Source of the DNA: Clostridia bacterium
GTDB lineage: Bacteria > Bacillota > Clostridia > Christensenellales > UBA1242
Assembly (NCBI GenBank): GCA_023228225.1
Contig: JALOBO010000050.1
Location: 1-10,257, forward strand
Direction of reading: 5' to 3'
Length of the DNA: 10,257 nt
Positions 1 through 5,067 of the stretch are shown one piece after another. The translations under genes were made by a program, and so were the position numbers. Each line of letters begins with the position of its first letter. The stretch's first letter is position 1. The notes beneath the pieces were generated by a model that was not told where the DNA came from, made no database searches, and saw only the letters and a list, made by a program, of their open reading frames with translations.

Positions 1-1
1 T

Positions 2-394
2 CACTGCCTTGAGGTTATGCGACTATTTAATGAGGTAAACTTACATATTCTGAATTGTGCACATGCTGATACAGTAATTATTTGCAGCCTTTTGCATGAC
101 CTTTGCAAGGTGGGTGCTTATAAGAAATTCATCAAAGACCAAAAGGTAATCTACAGGCACACTGAAAACCATGCCTCAAGGTATTATCATGCAACTTTAT
201 CCCTGGACATTATAGAAGGGTTTATTGAGCTCACACCTTTAGAGCATGACATAATCCTTTACCACATGGGACTTTTTGGCTGTTATGGTAGATACTGTGA
301 ATATACTCCAAAGGACATGCATAACGCAATTGCAGAAAACTGCTTAGTTCAAATATTTGCAAGCTGCGACACAGAAGAAGCACATAGCTGTTAA
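2..394 (+). CDS. HD-domain phosphohydrolase, 5'-truncated by the window edge
   Basis: The frame is open to the window edge. The first ATG, at 17, is preceded in frame by His-Cys-Leu-Glu-Val, and that His (bases 2-4) sits where the first metal-binding His of an HD domain belongs, so the true start lies outside the window. Counting from the ATG at 17, the HD pair is His27-Asp28 in the motif SLLHDLCKVG, a further histidine is His83 (ILYHMGLFG), and the closing Asp is Asp118 (FASCDTEEAH). This is the H...HD...H...D metal-site order of the family. HD proteins hydrolyse phosphomonoester or phosphodiester bonds, often of nucleotides. Small stand-alone HD proteins are common in phage genomes, where they are thought to act in nucleotide metabolism. 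The substrate here is unknown. A T-rich stretch follows the stop, so this gene probably ends its own transcript and is separate from the operon that follows. I am fairly sure of the fold but not of the role. Confidence 0.8.
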   Translation, partial: HCLEVMRLFNEVNLHILNCAHADTVIICSLLHDLCKVGAYKKFIKDQKVIYRHTENHASRYYHATLSLDIIEGFIELTPLEHDIILYHMGLFGCYGRYCEYTPKDMHNAIAENCLVQIFASCDTEEAHSC

Positions 395-402
395 TACCTT
401 AA

Positions 403-420
403 CTCTTTTTCTCTTTTTTT
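403..420 (+). terminator. Polypyrimidine terminator after the HD gene
   Basis: An uninterrupted C/T tract containing T5 and T7 runs begins eight bases after the HD stop codon, with no clear hairpin before it. Archaeal RNA polymerase can terminate at T-rich tracts in the non-template strand without a stem-loop. The tract separates the HD gene from the promoter that follows. Confidence 0.55.
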
Positions 421-471
421 ATTTAATCTAAGCAACTTAAACGATTCTGTCTATCCTGTATATTCTTTTGA

Positions 472-488
472 ACGAAAAAGTATATATC
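472..488 (+). promoter_or_regulatory. Archaeal promoter (BRE plus TATA box) for the HTH/surface-protein operon
   Basis: A purine-rich BRE-like stretch (CGAAAAAG, 473-480) runs directly into TATATAT (481-487). Transcription would start about 25-30 bases downstream, near 507-513. A GAGG Shine-Dalgarno-like site lies at 524-527. This is the best promoter match in the first 4 kb, and no other is seen before 771, so it probably drives the HTH gene together with the overlapping genes at 771, 3299 and 3679. Confidence 0.6.
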
Positions 489-523
489 ATAGAACAGCGT
501 ATAACACTATAAAGATGTTTATA

Positions 524-530
524 GAGGCGG
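524..530 (+). promoter_or_regulatory. Candidate ribosome binding site GAGGCGG with no usual start codon behind it
   Basis: GAGG (524-527) is followed at a normal seven-base spacing by ATA (535-537), which is in frame with the HTH gene. No ATG, GTG or TTG in that frame lies near it; the first is TTG at 580, which has no Shine-Dalgarno of its own. An ATG at 515 upstream is in another frame and stops after seven codons (TAG 536-538). Confidence 0.35.
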
Positions 531-549
531 CAACATAGCAAAGAAACTA

Positions 550-563
550 GGTACATTTGTACC
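550..563 (+). promoter_or_regulatory. Perfect inverted repeat, possible operator
   Basis: GGTACA-TT-TGTACC is a perfect two-fold symmetric 14-bp site. It lies downstream of the likely transcription start and just before the TTG codon at 580 of the HTH gene. Its size and symmetry suit a dimeric HTH regulator, so autoregulation by the adjacent gene is a reasonable guess. If translation really begins near 535, the site lies inside the coding region. I saw only one copy, which weakens the case. Confidence 0.35.
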
Positions 564-579
564 ATGTTATAGACTGCTG

Positions 580-774
580 TTGGCAGGTGTTAAGCCTAAA
601 AAATGTCTTGAAGCAGGTATTGCCTTAGCAGACTTAAAGAAAGTTTTACAGTTTAGATCTATACAAGATAAACATTTTACCCTATCAGACTTTGCAGTCA
701 GGACGGGTATGTCTCGTTGCACTTGTAATAATCTAAAAAAGATTTATCAGGCGCATAAGAGGAGGAGAGCATGA
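580..774 (+). CDS. Small helix-turn-helix DNA-binding protein
   Basis: The 64-aa product has an HTH-like core at residues about 35-58: TLSDFAVRTGMSRCTCNNLK, with the helix, a Gly-Met-Ser turn and a second helix as in small transcription regulators. The tail is very basic (KRRRA). The start is uncertain. TTG at 580 is the first canonical start codon but lacks a ribosome binding site. The frame is open back to 505, and the extra residues (IAKKLGTFVPCYRLL just before the TTG) read like protein, so a 79-aa form starting at ATA 535 behind GAGG is possible. The stop TGA overlaps the ATG of the next gene (ATGA, 771-774), so the two are probably translationally coupled. The product is likely a regulator of the operon it opens. 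The exact HTH family is not recognised. Confidence 0.65.
   Translation: MAGVKPKKCLEAGIALADLKKVLQFRSIQDKHFTLSDFAVRTGMSRCTCNNLKKIYQAHKRRRA
760..765 (+). promoter_or_regulatory. Ribosome binding site AGGAGG for the 842-aa protein
   Basis: A full AGGAGG sits five bases before the ATG at 771, inside the end of the HTH gene. It fixes the start of the large surface protein immediately before a clear signal peptide. Confidence 0.75.
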
Positions 775-3299
775 AAGTAAGAAATACTCTAATAGTTGTG
801 GTGCTGCTATTATTCCTCTGTGGTATTGCATCTGCTGCGGGGAACAGTCACAACTACGGCAAAAGTAAGAGTGGTGTACTGTTTCAAAATGAAATAGACA
901 CATCAAAGATAACAATAGAAAAAGGTAATTCACAGATTAAAATAAGTAGTAATGAACACTCAGAAACAAAAATAAAGTTGAGTAAAACAGACATTGAATC
1001 AATCAAGGGGTCTGCAGAACAGATAAAAGTATCTCATACAAATGACTCAGGTATCCAGGACTGGGAGAGGATCATAACACCAACGTATGTTAACGGGCTT
1101 CTTGAACTGGACGTAGAGTTTTCAACTGTTACAATCACACCTTATACATCCTTTGTGGAAGGTTGGAGCTTTGAAACGTGGACAGACTCAGACACTCCTG
1201 CAGGTTGGACAACTGCTGCACTAGGTGGTTATGATTCATCTGCTGTACCCGCTGCAATAGGTGACCATGCATACGGTATCACAGGAAACGGCGTTGATGC
1301 TGTGAGGGGTCTGATAACACAAGCAACAACCTTACAGCCAGGGCAGTATGTTACAGTTGGTGCATATATACATGTTCAGGACAGGACTTCAGGTGCTTTA
1401 GTTGTAGATTTATATTCAGGTGGTCAAAGACAAATATGTATAATAAATAATGCAAATACAGTTGATTGTGATGGATGGGACTACGTTGAAACTACTGTAC
1501 TAAACACTTACACAAACCCAACTATACGAATATTTGTTGATGGGAAAGCAAATACAGCTTATAAAGCTACAATTGATGGTGTGTTTGTGTCATTGCCTTA
1601 TTCGTTCTCTGTAGATGAGGTAGAAACAACCACAGGGTGCACTCAGACGTTGACATACTCACCAGGGTCAATACACTCAACTGCAACATATATAACTTAC
1701 ATGGATTCATTTTATACTGAAAACCACGGAAAGTTAGAAGTAAATGTAAAGGTTGATGGGAGTTTCGTATATTCAAGAGAGGAAGACAACCTAATATACT
1801 TTGATGTGTCGGGACTTTCTGCAACATCTCACACAGTGGTTGTAACAGTAGTATATAATAAAGCACCTACACTATACAGTCCTGCAGATGGCTCCACAGT
1901 TACAAGAGAATTTCCACCACTGTATGCAGATCAAATATTTACATGGGAATATGTAAAAACTACCTGTCAGATACAGATAGCAGAAGATTCTGCATTTAGT
2001 AATGTAGTATACTCACACGAAACAACATCAACAACTGCAACAGCTTCACTAGCAGAGGGTACTTATTATTGGAGAGTAAGGAGTTATGACCCAACGGAAG
2101 GTGCATATGGTGACTACCCCACAAGTTACAGTGTAATAATTGTAACAACCACAGGCAGTATAGTGGGTACAGGTGTTGCGGGATGCGTTTACGAATCACA
2201 GGGATTAGGCAACTACCAGGTAGTTTCAGGAGCTCTTGCAACTATTTATAATGATACATATTCAGTTACAAAAACGACAGGGTCAGAGGGTTATTATCAG
2301 GTATTAGGTCTATCAACTGGTACTTACTATGTAAGTGTAAAGAAAACAGGCTATGACGCTTCAGACATAACTCCTGTGAATGTTACAGCTAGCGAGGTGA
2401 CAGTACAAAACATAGCTATACAGGCGTCACAGAGCTACTTTGCACCTACAGATTGCGTGATAAAAGTTAAAGAACATTGGTACAGTTTCTCTGGTGTTTC
2501 AGGTGTAACTTATGCATATTATCAAAACGGTGATACAGCAACATTAGGAACTGGCACAACAGACAGCACTGGTAGATTTACTATGTCAGATATTGACATA
2601 GGAGTAAGATATAAAATTGTGTTAACAACAGATGATGGAACGCAGACAGATTATATAATGCCTTCAAGCTCTGAGTTATCCTTTATAATTGTGCTGGATT
2701 TAACGGAGACTTCACTGCTACCTGACTCACAATTCTATGATGTAGTTAATGTAACAGTAGACAAGTTAGCGTTAAATTCAACTGCTGCTAAGGTAACAGT
2801 AAGCTGGAACGGTAGTAACTCAAGTATGACAAACGTTTACTATCAGATAGGGCAGACTGCTAATAACGGAACTTTTGTAGTGCTTGATGACTACACAGAA
2901 ACACCTACAGGAACGCTAGGCAGTCACTCATTTGTAGTTAGTGACTACTTAGGGGAGTCTTACAAGGTCATAGTAGTATTTACGGAGGATAGCTTTGGAG
3001 AGGTAGAAAAAACTTACACAGTAACATTTGCAGGGTCCACAGTACCATTTATCGGAGGAAAAGCACTATCTTACTTTGGTGTTTTTCTTGTGTTTATTGT
3101 TGCCATGATGTTCGGTAAAGCAGAACATGCATCAGGTGGGCTAATGGTTTGTGGGTTCTCGTGGTTTCTCTGGTACTTAGACGTATTTACGGGCTTTGGA
3201 TCTGCAACAAATACAATCATGGCAGCAGGACTAGTAATTGGTACAGTATTTGCACTGATTGCAGTTGTTAACGAAGCTAGAAAGGGGGCGAATATCTAA
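771..3299 (+). CDS. Large secreted multidomain surface protein with C-terminal three-helix membrane anchor
   Basis: The 842-aa protein begins with a signal peptide (hydrophobic core residues 7-19, likely cleavage after ASA at 22). The rest is beta-rich and Thr/Ser/Tyr-rich. Apparent domains in order are: a galactose-binding or CBM-like jelly roll at about 128-274 (FVEGWSFETW...PAGW near its start); a beta domain at about 275-362; a fibronectin-III-like domain at about 363-458 (APTLYSPADGSTV, EGTYYWRVRSYD); a carboxypeptidase-regulatory-like beta sandwich at about 463-552 (GYYQVLGLSTGTYYVSVKKTGYD); and two further Ig-like segments to about 757. Three hydrophobic helices follow at about 762-783, 790-810 and 816-836, then a short basic tail. 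Positive-inside topology puts the ectodomain outside. It heads a gene set with one-base overlaps. The role is probably adhesion or receptor binding, as a virion spike or a cell-surface adhesin. The domain calls come from sequence pattern only; the exact family is unknown. Confidence 0.8.
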   Translation: MKVRNTLIVVVLLLFLCGIASAAGNSHNYGKSKSGVLFQNEIDTSKITIEKGNSQIKISSNEHSETKIKLSKTDIESIKGSAEQIKVSHTNDSGIQDWERIITPTYVNGLLELDVEFSTVTITPYTSFVEGWSFETWTDSDTPAGWTTAALGGYDSSAVPAAIGDHAYGITGNGVDAVRGLITQATTLQPGQYVTVGAYIHVQDRTSGALVVDLYSGGQRQICIINNANTVDCDGWDYVETTVLNTYTNPTIRIFVDGKANTAYKATIDGVFVSLPYSFSVDEVETTTGCTQTLTYSPGSIHSTATYITYMDSFYTENHGKLEVNVKVDGSFVYSREEDNLIYFDVSGLSATSHTVVVTVVYNKAPTLYSPADGSTVTREFPPLYADQIFTWEYVKTTCQIQIAEDSAFSNVVYSHETTSTTATASLAEGTYYWRVRSYDPTEGAYGDYPTSYSVIIVTTTGSIVGTGVAGCVYESQGLGNYQVVSGALATIYNDTYSVTKTTGSEGYYQVLGLSTGTYYVSVKKTGYDASDITPVNVTASEVTVQNIAIQASQSYFAPTDCVIKVKEHWYSFSGVSGVTYAYYQNGDTATLGTGTTDSTGRFTMSDIDIGVRYKIVLTTDDGTQTDYIMPSSSELSFIIVLDLTETSLLPDSQFYDVVNVTVDKLALNSTAAKVTVSWNGSNSSMTNVYYQIGQTANNGTFVVLDDYTETPTGTLGSHSFVVSDYLGESYKVIVVFTEDSFGEVEKTYTVTFAGSTVPFIGGKALSYFGVFLVFIVAMMFGKAEHASGGLMVCGFSWFLWYLDVFTGFGSATNTIMAAGLVIGTVFALIAVVNEARKGANI

Positions 3300-3679
3300 T
3301 GTGGGCCAAAGAAATAGCCTTTTTCCTTCTTGCTTTTGTTGTAGCAGGAGGGATAATAAACGGAGCTGGAATATTTGACACCGTCACTATTCCAGACGCG
3401 GAAATGCCAGGAGCAGACTTAGCAGATGGGATAGTTGAGGCAGGTTCTTCAGGGTCAGAATCAGACGTAGCAAGTGCATTTGACGGGTGGGCGATGATAG
3501 CAAGCATGTATAGCACAGTTAAAACAGTGTTTTCTGTGCTGGTTCTGCCAGGTCCTTACCTTGCAAGTATTGGAATACCTGTAGCTTTCGCATATGGAAT
3601 ACAGACTATGGTTTCATTAGCGGAAGTTTGGGGGTTAATGCAACTTGTAACAAACAGGAGTACAGGGGGAATGGATTAA
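3299..3679 (+). CDS. Small hydrophobic membrane protein, candidate envelope or coat component
   Basis: The 126-aa protein starts at an ATG overlapping the previous stop (TAATG, 3297-3301), with a G-rich ribosome binding site at 3284-3290. Residues 7-24 form a hydrophobic, signal-like helix. An acidic, Gly/Ser-rich stretch follows (about 27-62, with runs such as SSGSESD), then two more hydrophobic segments at about 64-88 and 89-115. If the N-terminal helix is cleaved, what remains is a small protein with two membrane helices. That layout is broadly like the major coat proteins of spindle-shaped archaeal viruses, but no family motif proves it. Its place between two secreted, C-terminally anchored proteins suggests that the three act together. 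A holin-like or membrane-complex subunit is an alternative. Confidence 0.7.
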   Translation: MWAKEIAFFLLAFVVAGGIINGAGIFDTVTIPDAEMPGADLADGIVEAGSSGSESDVASAFDGWAMIASMYSTVKTVFSVLVLPGPYLASIGIPVAFAYGIQTMVSLAEVWGLMQLVTNRSTGGMD

Positions 3680-4329
3680 TGAGAGCCAGACTTATACTTA
3701 TCTTACTCTCAATTTTTATGCTATGTGGCGTGACTGCAGCAACACCTATAATATCCTTTGTGGGTGATAGTAATCAAGTTATTACAGTAGGCAATAGCCA
3801 CACATTTGAGTTTAACTCAACAACTGAAATAAATTCAGCAGATTTTTATCTAAATGGAATAAAAACAACAGTAGCAGGGCAAAGTAAAGAATACACTTTC
3901 ACAGATGACGGAGAGTACTATAATGTTTCTGTGATTGCTTCAGATGGCAGCGATTCAAACATGTTAACATGGTCTGTAACAGTGCCAAGAGAAAAAGCAA
4001 CTGTTTCAATCGAAACTATAGGAGATGACGAAGAGTACAACAATCTAATGGATAACTTCACTGATATGGATTGGGAAGGATTAACACAATCTGCGACAAC
4101 TCCCTTTACTGACGTAATGGGCAGAATGTTTTATGTGGTTTTGTTTATCCTCCCCTTCGTGCTCATGTGGAAACAGCAGGAAACAATGACAATACCTGCA
4201 ATAGTAGCAATGTTCTTTGGTACTTTGTTAATAGGATTTGTACCTGAACAGTATAAAACGTTGATTACATTTGCGGTTATTCTGTCATTTGCAGCAAACT
4301 TTTATTTAATGAGTAGAAACAGGCTTTAA
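3679..4329 (+). CDS. Secreted Ig-like protein with C-terminal three-helix membrane anchor
   Basis: The ATG at 3679 overlaps the previous stop (TAATG) and has AGGGGG at 3664-3669. The frame is open further upstream, but this start places a signal peptide at the N-terminus (MRARLILILLSIFMLCGVTA). Residues about 24-105 form one Ig/PKD-like domain (YTFTDDGEYYNVSVIASDGS, then TWSV) of the type frequent in surface-layer-associated proteins of Methanosarcinales. An acidic linker follows (about 112-140), then three membrane helices at about 146-162, 166-187 and 193-211 and a basic tail (SRNRL). This build repeats that of the 842-aa protein two genes upstream on a smaller scale, so the two may share an anchoring partner or assemble together. 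A poly-T tract soon after the stop suggests that the operon ends here. Confidence 0.78.
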   Translation: MRARLILILLSIFMLCGVTAATPIISFVGDSNQVITVGNSHTFEFNSTTEINSADFYLNGIKTTVAGQSKEYTFTDDGEYYNVSVIASDGSDSNMLTWSVTVPREKATVSIETIGDDEEYNNLMDNFTDMDWEGLTQSATTPFTDVMGRMFYVVLFILPFVLMWKQQETMTIPAIVAMFFGTLLIGFVPEQYKTLITFAVILSFAANFYLMSRNRL

Positions 4330-4339
4330 AAGTCTACCT

Positions 4340-4350
4340 ACTTATTTTTT
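4340..4350 (+). terminator. T-tract terminator ACTTATTTTTT
   Basis: ACTTAT followed by a T-run lies eleven bases after the stop of the 216-aa gene. The same ACTTAT-T(n) string occurs, on the minus strand, after both minus-strand genes at the right end, which supports a terminator role. Confidence 0.5.
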
Positions 4351-4378
4351 GTACCTGTTCTCTCATAATACAAAGTTA

Positions 4379-4388
4379 CTTATACTTT
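4379..4388 (+). promoter_or_regulatory. Probable archaeal promoter for the small-gene cluster
   Basis: CTTATACTTT lies behind an A-rich stretch (ATACAAAG). Transcription would start near 4406-4412, just before the GAGG at 4413. A second candidate, TATATAAT at 4399-4406, would start transcription inside the first short reading frame and fits less well. The T-tract at 4340-4350 separates this site from the operon upstream. Confidence 0.4.
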
Positions 4389-4423
4389 AAGCACATGGTA
4401 TATAATAGAGAAGAGGGATAAAA

Positions 4424-4462
4424 ATGCAAGTTAAATGTATTAGGAATAGTAAAATAACCTAA
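4424..4462 (+). CDS. Possible 12-residue leader peptide or microprotein
   Basis: ATG at 4424 follows GAGGG (4413-4417) at about seven bases and opens a 12-codon frame (MQVKCIRNSKIT, stop TAA). It is the first reading frame after the probable promoter. At this length coding cannot be told from chance. It is listed because the ribosome binding site is good and the position suits a leader peptide of the small-gene cluster. Confidence 0.25.
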   Translation: MQVKCIRNSKIT

Positions 4463-4484
4463 GTATAAACTGGAGATGTAAAAT

Positions 4485-4646
4485 ATGACTGTAAAGAGAA
4501 CTGTAAACTATAAAGTAAAAATAACTACTACCACAGTAAGCAGCGTTATGAGTAAAATAGAAGCAGCAAGAGTTGCTAAAGCTGCAAAAATTGAAATTGC
4601 GAAACGCGGCGTACGCGGTGCAAAAGTTGTTATCGTTAAAGCCTGA
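4485..4646 (+). CDS. Small basic protein of unknown function
   Basis: The 53-aa product starts at an ATG with GGAG (4472-4475) nine bases upstream. It is strongly basic, with almost no acidic residues. The predicted order is a beta strand (about 7-18, VNYKVKITTTTV), an Ala/Lys-rich helix (about 20-40) and a closing strand (AKVVIVKA). The coding sequence near the 3' end is richer in G+C (CGCGGCGTACGCGG) than its surroundings. The charge and size suggest binding to nucleic acid or to a negatively charged surface, but no known family is recognised. The stop codon TGA overlaps the left arm of a perfect palindrome at 4645-4660. The gene lies between two groups of membrane-protein genes. Confidence 0.6.
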   Translation: MTVKRTVNYKVKITTTTVSSVMSKIEAARVAKAAKIEIAKRGVRGAKVVIVKA

Positions 4647-4665
4647 GGGTAATTACCCTCATTTT
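4645..4665 (+). terminator. Perfect palindrome plus T-run, likely terminator or RNA-processing hairpin
   Basis: GAGGGTAATTACCCTC (4645-4660) is a perfect 16-bp palindrome. As RNA it can form a six-pair stem with an AATT loop, followed by ATTTT. It starts within the stop codon of the 53-aa gene. It resembles an intrinsic terminator, which is unusual for archaea, and could trim or protect the 3' end of the upstream message. The genes downstream have ribosome binding sites but no convincing promoter, so termination may be partial. Confidence 0.45.
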
Positions 4666-4694
4666 ACATTTAGTATAAATATGGAGGACTAACA

Positions 4695-4808
4695 ATGATA
4701 TTATTTACAAATACAGGAATGATAATATTTGGTGCTTTCTGTGTATATAAAGCTATTGCAACACTGCGTAAAAAATGGAATGAGGCAGATGATACTGTAC
4801 AGCAGTAA
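4695..4808 (+). CDS. 37-residue single-helix membrane peptide
   Basis: The start ATG at 4695 has GGAGG (4683-4687) seven bases upstream, one of the stronger ribosome binding sites in the window. Residues about 2-20 (ILFTNTGMIIFGAFCVYKA) form one membrane helix. A basic stretch (LRKKW) and an acidic tail ending DDTVQQ follow, which fits an N-terminus-out, C-terminus-in topology. No family is recognised. It belongs to a run of tiny genes between two structural-looking blocks, so a small envelope peptide or an accessory subunit is plausible. Confidence 0.55.
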   Translation: MILFTNTGMIIFGAFCVYKAIATLRKKWNEADDTVQQ

Positions 4809-4871
4809 AGGAAATAAGGTCAAAATCACCCTCTGCAAAAGTCTCAGTAAGTGTGGTAAAAGCCTAAATTT
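4809..4871 (+). other. Short gap with a possible gene remnant
   Basis: No start codon and no promoter are visible. One frame, open from the TGA at 4790 to TAA at 4865-4867, reads SPSAKVSVSVVKA before the stop, which recalls the end of the 53-aa protein (GAKVVIVKA then stop). This may be a decayed partial copy of that gene or a chance match. Confidence 0.2.
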
Positions 4872-4878
4872 AAGGTGG
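4872..4878 (+). promoter_or_regulatory. Ribosome binding site AAGGTGG that selects a TTG start
   Basis: AAGGTGG lies eight bases before TTG at 4887. The in-frame GTG codons at 4875 and 4878 are part of this site and so are unlikely starts. The same AAGGTG core precedes the genes at 5068, 9179 and 9273 and the minus-strand gene starting at 9947. Confidence 0.6.
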
Positions 4879-4886
4879 TGTTTAAC

Positions 4887-5063
4887 TTGGTAAACATAAA
4901 AGAATGGTTGAGTTGTGCAGCAAAGATGTTTGTATTCACACTTGCAATAGTATACATATTTGATACTAACATTTTTTATGCAATCTTTGCAAGTGTATTT
5001 GCCTCATGGGCTTTTGACTCAGTGATGGAAAAGGCTAATGTAAACAGCACAGAAACAAGGTGA
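4887..5063 (+). CDS. Small two-helix membrane protein with TTG start
   Basis: The 58-aa product is read from TTG 4887, chosen because AAGGTGG sits at correct spacing in front of it; starting at GTG 4875 would put the ribosome binding site inside the gene. Hydrophobic stretches lie at about residues 12-25 (AKMFVFTLAIVYIF) and 29-46 (IFYAIFASVFASWAFDSV), joined by a tight DTN turn, so it is probably a helical hairpin in the membrane. The tail ends NVNSTETR. Its stop TGA lies inside the ribosome binding site of the 1130-aa gene, four bases before that start, which suggests coupled translation. No family is recognised. A hairpin protein next to the largest gene could be an envelope protein or a chaperone for it. 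Confidence 0.6.
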   Translation: MVNIKEWLSCAAKMFVFTLAIVYIFDTNIFYAIFASVFASWAFDSVMEKANVNSTETR

Positions 5064-5067
5064 TTGT

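Noticed and set aside
515..538. Seven-codon frame beginning at ATG 515 as a real leader peptide, or as a gene read through TAG as pyrrolysine
   Set aside because: Reading through the TAG codons gives a sequence with no protein-like character, and the HTH frame on the same DNA is far more convincing.
3628..3678. Upstream extension of the 216-aa protein to 3628
   Set aside because: It would bury the signal peptide and overlap the previous gene by 52 bases. ATG 3679 has a ribosome binding site and a TAATG overlap like the gene before it.
4671..4680. TATAAAT at 4674-4680 as promoter of the 37-aa gene
   Set aside because: Transcription would start about 25 bases later, inside or past the ATG at 4695, and would omit its strong ribosome binding site.
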